Shown: piece after piece, positions 1-8,488 of the stretch
Layout: every line of letters starts with the position of its first letter
How positions within the stretch are numbered: the first letter of the stretch is position 1
Assembly: GCF_014695915.1 (NCBI RefSeq)
Contig: NZ_JACJPF010000041.1
Coordinates: 165,097-229,096 of the forward strand
Source: Trichocoleus sp. FACHB-40
GTDB taxonomy: Bacteria; Cyanobacteriota; Cyanobacteriia; Cyanobacteriales; FACHB-T130
Length of the DNA: 64,000 nucleotides
Reading direction: 5' to 3'
The notes under the pieces: generated by a model
The model's input: the letters and a program-made list of their open reading frames with translations, nothing else
Told to the model about the DNA's origin: nothing
Databases searched by the model: none
Made by a program: the position numbers and the translations under genes

Positions 1-2
1 AG

Positions 3-179
3 GTGCATTCACTTGTAGAATCCAATATCCTCAAGCCTACTGATAGCCTCTGGAAAATTGCTTTCCTTTACGGCGATGAGTGGCCTCACTGGAAAAAAGA
101 ACTACTTGAATTTGACTTTACGATGCAAGATCCAGTCAGCGCCTTGTTAGAGGTGGAAGCCTGGGACGACGAGGACTAA
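3..179 (+). CDS. C-terminal 58 residues of a small cyanobacterial protein of unknown function (partial)
   Basis: An open frame runs from the left edge of the window to a TAA at 177-179, so only the C-terminus is visible. It reads ...LKPTDSLWKIAFLYGDEWPHW... and ends in the acidic tail AWDDED. The composition (Trp-rich, acidic end) is protein-like, and the frame stays open over the whole stretch although it is too short for most ORF callers. From memory it resembles small cyanobacteria-specific families such as DUF4327, but this was not tested. It converges on the kinase gene, whose stop codon overlaps its own by 2 bp. The true start lies upstream of the window. Confidence 0.6.
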   Translation: MHSLVESNILKPTDSLWKIAFLYGDEWPHWKKELLEFDFTMQDPVSALLEVEAWDDED

Positions 180-1501
180 AGGCAGGCGGTCAAAGCTTCA
201 GACAGTTCTTTTGCTGACTGATAGCGATCGCTTGGCCTGGGTTCTGTCACCTTTTCAATCAGCTGCCGCACTTGGGGTGTAATTGTCGGCACCCCTTCTA
301 CATTAAATCGGTATCCCATACCCCGCCGTTGATAATACTTTTGGGGGCTTTCGCCGCTTAAAAGGAAAATCAGTGTCGGGCCAATGGCATATAAATCTGA
401 TTGGGTGACTGGCTGACCTCGGTCTTGTTCTGGCGCACTGTAATCTGGCGCACCGATGCGCGTCCCTGGTGGCGTGCCAATTTCTTTTACTGCTCCAAAA
501 TCTAAGACGACTATTTGATTGTCGCGGTAGCGCACCATCAAATTAGCGGGTTTAATGTCGCGATGGATTAGGGGCGGGCTTTGGCTATGGATATAGCCCA
601 AAATGTCGCAGGTTTGAATCATCCACTCAATCGCCTGATTGAGTAGGACTGGCCCTTTTTTATATATGCGCTTTTCTAAATCTTCACCCTGGATTAGTTC
701 CATCGCTAGGTATTTCTTGCCTTCTTCCACAAAGAAGTCATAATACTGAGGAATTCCGGGATGATTCAGGGTCTTTAGAGTGCGGGCTTCGCGTTCAAAG
801 AGTTCTTTAGCTTTGGAATTTTGAGCCATGTCGGCGTTCATTTCCTTTAGCACCACTAAAGATGCGCCACGCGGACGTTGAGAGTCCAAAGCTTGATAGG
901 TAGTTCCCATTCCGCCTTGTCCCAGCGTCCGCAAAACTTGGTAATGATGAATGAACCGCTGCACCTGAACCACAGGTTGACCGCAGTGAATACAGAACAA
1001 ATTACCAGGTGGATTTCCCTCGTGGGTGCAAGGGTTGAAGATTGGGGATAGGAGGGGCTTACGCCCTCCAGCTAGCAGAATTCCTTTGTCCCCCCCTTGG
1101 TTGTAGGGGGGAATGAGGGGTACTGGGGCTGGGAGAGAGCTGGGAGCGATCGCATAGGACTGAGCGCTGATTTGAAATTTCAGCACTGGCCCCCCTCGCG
1201 CCAACTGGATCAGGCAATCATCAGATACAATTCCGTGGGACATCAGGATGCCATTAACAAAGGTGCCATTCGTACCTTGATTAACTAGCAGCCATTGCCC
1301 GGACGTAGTTTTCCCATCACTGTTTGCTTCAGAATTGCCAATTCTCCGAAGTTCCAGGTGATGCCGGGAAACCATGCCATCATTGAGAACCACGTCATTA
1401 TCGGGAGCGCGACCAATCCTAATGGTGTCGTGCTGGAATTCCCAATGCTCTTGGGGCGCGGATGACTGTGAATCTAGAAGGGTCAGCGTAACCATAATCA
1501 T
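176..1501 (-). CDS. FHA domain - zinc ribbon - Ser/Thr protein kinase
   Basis: Predicted soluble Hanks-type kinase. Residues about 20-110 form an FHA phosphothreonine-binding domain (IRIGRAPDNDVVL, SRHHLELR, GTFVNG). A short zinc ribbon follows (Cys158, Cys170, Cys173). The kinase domain spans about 188-440: Gly-rich loop LGQGGMGTTY, Lys219, HRDIKPAN with Asp315, DFG 334-336 and an APE motif. All catalytic residues are present. The linker at about 130-155 (PPYNQGGDKG, GGRKPLLSP) reads like translated dispersed intergenic repeats, so it is probably a repeat insertion. The PP2C phosphatase gene lies 99 bp upstream on the same strand, suggesting a cotranscribed kinase/phosphatase switch. The start is the first ATG (1499-1501); a second in-frame ATG lies two codons later. 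Confidence 0.93.
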   Translation of the reverse strand: MIMVTLTLLDSQSSAPQEHWEFQHDTIRIGRAPDNDVVLNDGMVSRHHLELRRIGNSEANSDGKTTSGQWLLVNQGTNGTFVNGILMSHGIVSDDCLIQLARGGPVLKFQISAQSYAIAPSSLPAPVPLIPPYNQGGDKGILLAGGRKPLLSPIFNPCTHEGNPPGNLFCIHCGQPVVQVQRFIHHYQVLRTLGQGGMGTTYQALDSQRPRGASLVVLKEMNADMAQNSKAKELFEREARTLKTLNHPGIPQYYDFFVEEGKKYLAMELIQGEDLEKRIYKKGPVLLNQAIEWMIQTCDILGYIHSQSPPLIHRDIKPANLMVRYRDNQIVVLDFGAVKEIGTPPGTRIGAPDYSAPEQDRGQPVTQSDLYAIGPTLIFLLSGESPQKYYQRRGMGYRFNVEGVPTITPQVRQLIEKVTEPRPSDRYQSAKELSEALTACL

Positions 1502-1529
1502 TTTGAGTTTTGCGGAGCCGTAGATTTCC

Positions 1530-1590
1530 GTTGCTCCGGAGTTTTGAGTTTTGTGCTTTAAGTCTTTAATTCAAAACTCAAAACCCAAAA
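1530..1590. repeat. Inverted repeat GTTTTGAGTTTTG between phosphatase and kinase genes
   Basis: GTTTTGAGTTTTG at 1541-1553 is matched by its perfect reverse complement at 1572-1584. A related inverted pair (GAGTTTTGAGTT / AACTCAAAACTC) lies at 30253-30264 and 30281-30292 between psb28 and moaB. Such 'CAAAACTC' intergenic hairpins are a repeat family in filamentous cyanobacteria. The hairpin falls between two genes that are probably cotranscribed, so it could be a processing or stability element rather than a terminator. Confidence 0.7.
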
Positions 1591-1600
1591 CCCCCAACTT

Positions 1601-3808
1601 TTAGAAAAGCTGCTGATGCTCCAGGTCGGGTCGCACTTTCGCCCGGATTACCACTGCTGTAATGTTATCGTGACCGTTGTGCTGATTGGCCAGATCAATC
1701 AATTGCATCAACCCCTGATCCAGGTTAGCTCTGGAACTAAGGAGAGGCAACAGGTGAGTTTGCCAGTGAGTTTCAAGCAGGTCATTATCTGATAGACCAT
1801 CGGAACATAAAATTAGCAAAGTATCTTCATTAAGTTCCATAAACTGGACATCAGGACGAACAAACTGTTCATCTCGCGGCCCCAAGGCTTGGGTAAGCTG
1901 GTAGGCATCGGGGCGAGAGTAGGCGAGTGTGGGTTCTACTCCTCGCTGGATTTCCCGTTGACCGACTTCGTGATCTACGGTGACTTGCTCTAAGCCGAGT
2001 TTGCGGCTGAGGCGATAGAGACGACTATCGCCGACGTGAGCGATCGCTACCTTAGTATCCTCCACCAATACCAACACCAGAGTAGTACCCATGCGGCCGC
2101 TGCCAGAGCGGGCGTTTTGTTGGTTAGTATCGTAAATTGCTTTGTTGGCTAAATGTATCGCTTCACGGATGCTGTCTTCCGATGGCAGATGGTCTTGCCA
2201 ATTAGCTTTGAAATATCGCTTCAGCGTGTCCACAGCCATCAATGATGCTACTTCCCCACCAGCGTGACCCCCCATGCCATCGCAGAGAATGTATAAACCA
2301 CGCGCCTGCACAGTGCGACCTAGTGGGGTTTCCTGCTTCTTGACTTGTGTCTGGATGCCGAAGTTGTCCTCATTGTGTTCGCGTTGTCGCCCAATATCGG
2401 TGTAACCAGCATCATCGAGACTGAGCAACTGCATCGGTAGAATGATGGTGGGCATATCATCGCCCTCGCTGCTGTCTGCTGATGTGGGCAGATCCTGACG
2501 ACTTACTTTTTGTTGTTGGTTGGATTCGATTTCACTAGCGATTTCTTCTAGACGCGAGCGCACTTCTGAAGCCGTGGAAATCTTACTCCCGCGCAAATCC
2601 CGAAACAATTGATCCAAAGAATTAAATTGTGTTCGCTGGGACTGGTAGAATAACCCCTGCCACATTTGCCCCAGATCGTGTAACGTTATTGGCGTATCTT
2701 CTGATTCTGCATACAACCTTTGCAGACACAGTGTTTGGTCTTCATCCACCCGCAAATTCGACAATTCCAGCAAACTCTGACGCATCTGCCAGGGTTCCAG
2801 TGATGCCCACAATTTTGCCATCTCATCTAGCCAGTACAAAATCTGCAACATTGGCATTTGGGCATTCTTCCAAAGCTCGATGAGCAGAGGCAATTCGGAG
2901 CGGTCTTCTAGTAGCACCACGGAAGTTTCATTTTCCTGCCACGCATCGTGAATTGCTGGCACAGTTGGATAAAACTTATTGTGTAAATCCAAATATGCTC
3001 TAACTATGCCCGGAATGCTTTTGGCGGAGAGAGTGTCTTCTGAAGCTGTCGTCGATTCTGACTTTGCACTATCAACCACAGCTTCCAGCAAAGACTGTTG
3101 AAACGGTTGAGTATCCAAAACTCTCACCATCACCTCAGTGACTCCGGAATTTTGAGGCGGACTATCCAGCAATTGATAACGCTTTTGCTGGTCTAAATAT
3201 GTTTGTTCTGGTGGCTTTGTTTCTTTGTCTTCTGGAATACTGCTATCAACGCTCTGTTGCTCATCAGAACTTTCCTCAGCCGGACTTAGGTCAATTGCTT
3301 CATTTGCTCCCAACGGTTGTGTTTGGTCATCAGCTGATGAAACAGAAACCGTTGGTGATAGTGGAGATGTAGTTGAGGTCAAATCGAGGGTGTCTTCTGC
3401 GGCCTCTACAGATGCAGGTGATACCTCTACCTTTGGAGTATCGAGTAGCGGGACTGTAGTAATGTCTTCCTGTTCTACAATAATTTCTGGTGGTATTGTT
3501 TGGGCGACTGAGACATCAGACGACGGCTGTGTTGTTTGAGTTGTAGAGGCAATTTCTGCAACCTTGTCGGCAGAATCCGCTGACGCTTGTGAGGTTGCTT
3601 GTGGGACAACTGACAATTTTGGCTCGATAGAAAGAATCGCCCACCTGACAGTTCCCGTCTCCTCACCACAATTTGGGCAATTTTCCAGATTAAAAGGCAC
3701 ATGAGTAGTGCATTGAGGACAAACTTTGTGGGTTAGGGAAGTTCCACATTTTTGACAAAACTTGTTGGTATTGGGGTTTTCAAATTGACACTGGGGACAA
3801 ACAAGCAT
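1601..3808 (-). CDS. Double zinc-ribbon PP2C-family protein phosphatase
   Basis: 735 residues. The N-terminus has two zinc ribbons (MLVCPQCQFE..FCQKCG and VCPQCTTH..NCPNCG), then about 180 residues of low-complexity Ser/Thr/Glu-rich linker, then a middle helical region. A PP2C (PPM) catalytic domain occupies about 465-715: YTDIGRQREHNEDNF, LCDGMGGHAGGE, HVGDSRLYRL, CSDGLSDND and HNGHDNITAVVI, which carry the metal-binding aspartates. It is expected to remove phosphate from Ser/Thr in the cytoplasm, most plausibly reversing the FHA-kinase encoded next in the transcript. A convincing zinc ribbon also occurs in the kinase, a shared feature of the pair. Start ATG 3806-3808; the zinc ribbon begins directly at residue 4, which supports it. 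Confidence 0.93.
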   Translation of the reverse strand: MLVCPQCQFENPNTNKFCQKCGTSLTHKVCPQCTTHVPFNLENCPNCGEETGTVRWAILSIEPKLSVVPQATSQASADSADKVAEIASTTQTTQPSSDVSVAQTIPPEIIVEQEDITTVPLLDTPKVEVSPASVEAAEDTLDLTSTTSPLSPTVSVSSADDQTQPLGANEAIDLSPAEESSDEQQSVDSSIPEDKETKPPEQTYLDQQKRYQLLDSPPQNSGVTEVMVRVLDTQPFQQSLLEAVVDSAKSESTTASEDTLSAKSIPGIVRAYLDLHNKFYPTVPAIHDAWQENETSVVLLEDRSELPLLIELWKNAQMPMLQILYWLDEMAKLWASLEPWQMRQSLLELSNLRVDEDQTLCLQRLYAESEDTPITLHDLGQMWQGLFYQSQRTQFNSLDQLFRDLRGSKISTASEVRSRLEEIASEIESNQQQKVSRQDLPTSADSSEGDDMPTIILPMQLLSLDDAGYTDIGRQREHNEDNFGIQTQVKKQETPLGRTVQARGLYILCDGMGGHAGGEVASLMAVDTLKRYFKANWQDHLPSEDSIREAIHLANKAIYDTNQQNARSGSGRMGTTLVLVLVEDTKVAIAHVGDSRLYRLSRKLGLEQVTVDHEVGQREIQRGVEPTLAYSRPDAYQLTQALGPRDEQFVRPDVQFMELNEDTLLILCSDGLSDNDLLETHWQTHLLPLLSSRANLDQGLMQLIDLANQHNGHDNITAVVIRAKVRPDLEHQQLF

Positions 3809-4270
3809 GGCGGAACTTCCTCAATTCCCTTGTGGTGTGTTGAATCGAAATAAAGACAAACTAACTGCTTTTCTAGTTTGCCATGTCGCACTCGAAGCTT
3901 CCAACCTCATTAGGCAGAAGTTTCTAGTATGCGTCAATAGACTTTGATGGAATGGCATTGGCTGGTTGAAAGGAAAAAATAAATTTCCGGCTTAAAGCTA
4001 AAGTAGGCTAAACTTTCAACCCCTTGAAATGGGTTGTCAGTTATCAGCCTCGTAGATACCCAGTGGCTTCTCCAAGAGTCCTTTATTTTAGGGCAAAGTG
4101 CCATTCGACTTTGACGTAATAGGCAAGCATAGCACCCGATGAGATATGCCTAGACTATAAGTTTTGCTTTTGCGCGATCGCGCTAGATAGAATCTAGCAA
4201 TGGCTTTGCAGTCTAGCTACTACCTACAGGTGTGCTTGACAGTTGTTCACCGATCGCTGACAAATAACAA
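3809..4270. other. Intergenic region with one copy of a dispersed repeat
   Basis: No protein-like frame was seen. Positions 3972-4040 hold a repeat (GGCTTAAAGCTAAAGTAGGC, then a CAACCCCTTGAAATGGGTTG hairpin) that recurs in inverted orientation and diverged form at about 45088-45170. Promoter elements for the phosphatase gene must lie here, but none is clear enough to place. Confidence 0.55.
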
Positions 4271-4879
4271 CTACTTAATGCGACTACCATTAGTCTGACA
4301 TAGCTTCTTTAATAGTTCTAGCTCAACTAAGCTTAAATCCCGCCACTGTCCGGGGTCTAGACCAACAATACTCAGATGAGCGATCGCTACCCTCACCAGT
4401 CGCAACGTCGGAAACCCCACCGCCGCCGTCATCCGCCGCACTTGGCGATTCTTTCCCTCAAACAAAGTCATCTCTAACCAAGCTGTCGGCACATTTTTCC
4501 GAAATCGAATCGGCGGATCTCTCGGTGGTAGCGATGGTTCTGCTGGCAACAACTTCACCTTTGCCCGTCGCGTCCGGTAATCTTGAATTACCACACCTTG
4601 ACGCAAACGCTCCTGAGCATCTTCATCCGGAATCCGTTCCACCTGCACCCAGTACGTCCGAGGATGCCCAAATCGAGGATTACTCAAACGATGCTGCAAC
4701 TGTCCATCATTAGTCAACAGCAGCAATCCTTCACTATCCCAATCCAAGCGACCCACCGGATAAACCGAGGGAACGGAGATATAATCTTTCAGCGTGCTGC
4801 GTTTGTGCTCAGTTGAACTATTGTCTGTAAACTGAGTCAAGACGCCATAAGGCTTGTAAAAAATCAGATATCGGTACAC
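4271..4879 (-). CDS. rRNA pseudouridine synthase, RsuA/RluB/RluE family
   Basis: 202 residues, the size of the S4-domain-less RluE-type members. Converts a specific rRNA uridine to pseudouridine. The family signature is clear: [11 protein letters not shown] near the N-terminus, the catalytic-Asp motif [17 protein letters not shown] at about 42-58, and [23 protein letters not shown] towards the C-terminus. The start is GTG at 4877-4879; no upstream ATG fits. Which rRNA position it modifies cannot be told from sequence alone. It is transcribed away from the surface operon end with only about 45 bp between them. Confidence 0.9.
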   Translation of the reverse strand: MYRYLIFYKPYGVLTQFTDNSSTEHKRSTLKDYISVPSVYPVGRLDWDSEGLLLLTNDGQLQHRLSNPRFGHPRTYWVQVERIPDEDAQERLRQGVVIQDYRTRRAKVKLLPAEPSLPPRDPPIRFRKNVPTAWLEMTLFEGKNRQVRRMTAAVGFPTLRLVRVAIAHLSIVGLDPGQWRDLSLVELELLKKLCQTNGSRIK

Positions 4880-4923
4880 GCTAATTTATGATTTCAAGTT
4901 TAAGATTTTAAATTGTAATTTCT

Positions 4924-7900
4924 TCAGTTAATTTTGATCCGAAAGCGCACGAAACCAAAGTTATTACCAGCAATATTAGAAATATTACCTAAATTTACAA
5001 TTATTGCACCATCAGGATTACCTTGATTAGGACAGGCATTACCCGCAGCCAATGGAGCAAGAGATGAGAAAAATGTCCCTACGTCAGCATCCGCTAAGTT
5101 AGTCAAAGAGGCACTTATTCCTGCTCGATTCACCAAAATACCTGCACCAGGACTAAAACTATCAGAGATAAAAGTTGTTCCAGTGGGAATCGCATCGCAG
5201 AATCTGACATTATTAACTGGGCTACCACCATCAGATAGGAAATAAATCGTGTATTCTACCTCATCACCACTTATTAAAGGTGTATTTCCCCCTAGCTTTG
5301 GAACTCCCAATAACAGTTGAGCAAAGTTAGGAAAAGCTGTTTCATTGGGGTCGGCAGGTTCGGCTGGGACAAAGTTAGCGTACTGCGTTGCATTTACTCT
5401 CGTGATTCTCTTCACCAACCGCAGACGCGCGGGACCACCAGCAGCTACTACTAGCTGTGTTGGGTCATTGTTTCCACCACCAGTGCCTTGATTTAAGTCT
5501 CCTGGCCCTGACACCGCATCGGTAGGATAGGAACTACCGGGAGGTAATCTCCCTCCATTTAATGTAGCAAGGGCTTGGTTGCTAATCGACGTTCCAGCAG
5601 CAGCTACCACTTGGACGCGGAACTTGATTGTCACCCTACCCCCGCCTGCACCAAGTTGCCCTGTGGCATTAGGATTGCTCAGATTAGTGTCTGTTGTACC
5701 GTTGAAATTAAAATTAGCTGTCACAGTTGTATTGTTGTTGGCAGCAGCAAAACCGTTAGTAGCTGTAAAAATATAACTGCCCGGTACGAAACTCAAACTG
5801 TTAGGCAAGGGGTCAATTACTAGAAAGCTACTAATTACGCTGGTGGAGTTATTGTTAGTGTAAGTAACGGTGTACTCTAATATGTCCCCGTTGGTGAGAG
5901 AGCCGCTGCCATCCGCGTCTACGGCTAAACGCACCGATTTGCTGCCGGAGGGATTCAAGGGAGTAACAAAGTTGATAATCGTCGGGTCGGCATTACTATC
6001 ATTAGGTTGGTTCACATTACCGCCAGAGGAGACACTTCCTGGAGTGCCGGGGTTAACTCCAGAACCAGGCCCAGTAGGATTAGTAGAGTCACTGGCATCG
6101 GTCAGTACCGGATTACCTCCATCCCCTGTGTAATTGACGCTGCCCAGGTTAGCAACTGGACTAGCACTGTTAGGCAGAATCCGAGCGTTAAAGGTGAGAG
6201 TTGCTCTAATACCAGGATTTAGCGTTCCTGGTTGGGTAAAGGTGACGGAATTGCCAGTGCCATTAAAGCTAGTGCTGGGCAAGTTGGGGGAAAGCGCAAA
6301 GCCTGAGTCAATAGTTACCGTGTTAGAACCATCTCGTAACACCTGCAATTGAGTAGGGATGGTGTCGCTAATTACTACGCCTGTGATTGCTGCTGTATTG
6401 CTGCTGGGATTTTCGACAATAATGGTGTATTGAATATCATCGCCAGCGGTGAGCGTTCCGGTGTTGTCGTTGTCTCTCAAAAAGCGGACGGATTTGAACG
6501 TTATCGGACCGATATTAACCGTTGTGGGGTCATTAGCTGTATTGTTGGATTTATTAGGGTTATCAGGATCGTTCGGATCGTCTCCAGGTGTGGTAACAGT
6601 AGCAGAGTTAGTAATATTTCCTGTCGCTGCACTGTCCACATTAACTCGCAGAGCGATCGCTGGCAAATTTTCGCCTGGTGCTACAATACCGCCAGTGTAG
6701 GTACAGCTAACAACTTGCCCCGACGCCGAACAACTCCAATTGGTGCCAGTGGCAGAGACAAAACTCAGTCCGGCGGGCAGCGTATCTTGTACTGTGACAG
6801 TGCCTGTGGTAGAACCAGATGTAGGCAAGTTTCTCACGCTCAAGCTATAAACTCCTTGCTTACCTACAATAAAGGTGCCCGTGTGAGTCTTTTCAATCGC
6901 TAGATCGGGAGCAATCGCAGGTAGGTTGGTGGCATCTGTAGCGCTGTTATTGTCTGGAGTCGGGTCGGTTAGACCGGAGTTTGGTGGTAGCTGAACGCTA
7001 GCTGTGTTTTCCATGCTTCCCGTCGCCCCAGCTTTCACCTGCGCTGTGACTGTAAAGGTCGCTGTACCGCTAGGAAGCAAGTTTACAGTTGTGTTAATAT
7101 TGCCACTGCCAGTCGGGGCATTGCAAATAGAGCCTGCTGTGGCGGTACAAGCCCATGTGGCATTTTCAAGTTGAATCGGTAAGGTATCGGTCACGCTGGC
7201 TCCGAATACGCCTGCCGGACCGTTATTAGTTGCCACAATAGTGTATGTAATGGTATCGCCTGGGTTGGCAATGTCCAAGTTATCGGTTTTGGTGATGCTC
7301 AGATCCGCTACAGGGGGAACTAAAGTATCAATTCTCAGGCTTTGAATTTCATGAATATTTGTAAATGTTCCAGTTGAAGAAGCAAAGCCAAACCTCAACG
7401 TAGGAGGGAGAGTTTGGTTAACTAAGTTATTTCTACTGTCTTGTGTAACGTTATTACTCAAATCATAAGGCGGAACAACAAGTTGATATCCCGCACCAAA
7501 ATCTATTTCTACAGAGATTTTGTTATCTGGTGTCAGGGTAATTTTGGCTGTTCTTTTAATTACCCCGTCTCCAGCGTTGCGATCGGTAATAAATGTAGCA
7601 GCGAAGTCTATATCACCCAGATCGCCACTTCCGGTTAGGTATTCATAACCGGAAGCTTGATTTCCTCTCAAAGCTACTGAATCGGGTACTTGAACATTTC
7701 CACTGACTTTACCACCTACACGACCTTCGTTGTTATTGGAATAGTTGCCAAATTCATCAATTCCAACTCCCACATAACCACCAGCAATGCCCGGCCCGGC
7801 ATTAGCACCAGTAGTGTTTGTCCCGTAACCTAGGGAGCCACCAAAAGCTCCAGCTTGTGTAGGTATTGGCTGTGAGCCATCAAGTAAAAAGAAATTAATT

Positions 7901-8376
7901 CCATCTGCGCCTACTTCACCACCGTATGAGTAGAACTCGAAAGAAACTACCAGTCCTTGATTTGACGGAACCAGTTGATTGTAAAGAACAAAACCAGCTT
8001 GATCGTTCTTGGCAGGAGTAAGTCTGAGCGCCCCATTTCCAGGCGAATCGTATATTGTCCCATTAGTAGCGCCAACAGGAGCATTAGTAGTAGTGATGGG
8101 ACAACCAGGAATAAAACCAGAACCTGAAGTAGGTGGAGATGCCTGCAAGGGTGCTGCTGTTAGGCAAGGCGGATCTGAGACAGCATTTCCTATACCAAAT
8201 GACCAGTTTGTATTGACAGGATTGAGAGTTGAGTTCTTAAAATTTTCATCAACTATAATCGTTTGAGCTGATACCTGCGAACTACTGGCTGCTAATAAGA
8301 AAAGCGCGCTGCCAGCGATCCAGAACAGATGCGGGAAAGAAAAAAAGGCTTTGAGAGGTTGACCCTGTAATTTCAC
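4924..8376 (-). CDS. Secreted lectin-like / DUF11-repeat surface protein
   Basis: 1150 residues, last gene of the surface operon. A hydrophobic signal sequence (FWIAGSALFLLAASSSQVSAQ) precedes a lectin-like domain at about 38-350. That domain has DGINFFLLDGSQ, GGSLGYG and GGYVGVGIDEFGNY, the pattern of L-type (legume-like) lectins. It is followed by at least four DUF11 / isopeptide-type beta-sandwich repeats (VADLSITKTDNLDIANPGDT, APDLAIEKTHTG, FKSVRFLRDNDNTGTLTAGD, SGSKSVRLAVDADGSG). The last ~180 residues form a module shared with the neighbouring gene and end in FRIKIN. The start is GTG (8374-8376) with no strong Shine-Dalgarno. Expected to be exported and displayed at the cell surface; the ligand is unknown. 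Confidence 0.85.
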   Translation of the reverse strand: MKLQGQPLKAFFSFPHLFWIAGSALFLLAASSSQVSAQTIIVDENFKNSTLNPVNTNWSFGIGNAVSDPPCLTAAPLQASPPTSGSGFIPGCPITTTNAPVGATNGTIYDSPGNGALRLTPAKNDQAGFVLYNQLVPSNQGLVVSFEFYSYGGEVGADGINFFLLDGSQPIPTQAGAFGGSLGYGTNTTGANAGPGIAGGYVGVGIDEFGNYSNNNEGRVGGKVSGNVQVPDSVALRGNQASGYEYLTGSGDLGDIDFAATFITDRNAGDGVIKRTAKITLTPDNKISVEIDFGAGYQLVVPPYDLSNNVTQDSRNNLVNQTLPPTLRFGFASSTGTFTNIHEIQSLRIDTLVPPVADLSITKTDNLDIANPGDTITYTIVATNNGPAGVFGASVTDTLPIQLENATWACTATAGSICNAPTGSGNINTTVNLLPSGTATFTVTAQVKAGATGSMENTASVQLPPNSGLTDPTPDNNSATDATNLPAIAPDLAIEKTHTGTFIVGKQGVYSLSVRNLPTSGSTTGTVTVQDTLPAGLSFVSATGTNWSCSASGQVVSCTYTGGIVAPGENLPAIALRVNVDSAATGNITNSATVTTPGDDPNDPDNPNKSNNTANDPTTVNIGPITFKSVRFLRDNDNTGTLTAGDDIQYTIIVENPSSNTAAITGVVISDTIPTQLQVLRDGSNTVTIDSGFALSPNLPSTSFNGTGNSVTFTQPGTLNPGIRATLTFNARILPNSASPVANLGSVNYTGDGGNPVLTDASDSTNPTGPGSGVNPGTPGSVSSGGNVNQPNDSNADPTIINFVTPLNPSGSKSVRLAVDADGSGSLTNGDILEYTVTYTNNNSTSVISSFLVIDPLPNSLSFVPGSYIFTATNGFAAANNNTTVTANFNFNGTTDTNLSNPNATGQLGAGGGRVTIKFRVQVVAAAGTSISNQALATLNGGRLPPGSSYPTDAVSGPGDLNQGTGGGNNDPTQLVVAAGGPARLRLVKRITRVNATQYANFVPAEPADPNETAFPNFAQLLLGVPKLGGNTPLISGDEVEYTIYFLSDGGSPVNNVRFCDAIPTGTTFISDSFSPGAGILVNRAGISASLTNLADADVGTFFSSLAPLAAGNACPNQGNPDGAIIVNLGNISNIAGNNFGFVRFRIKIN

Positions 8377-8488
8377 GTTTGCTTGTTATGAAGGAAAACC
8401 TGAAAGGAAAATTGCCGAACGTAATTGAGATTTTTTTTTCTAGGAATAGGAACTAATCGCTTTATAATTTCACGTGGTAATCGACGCA

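Noticed and set aside
6349..6903. 184-codon plus-strand ORF
   Set aside because: Antisense to the lectin/DUF11 gene; repetitive Asn/Thr/Gly codons of the real gene create long open antisense frames.
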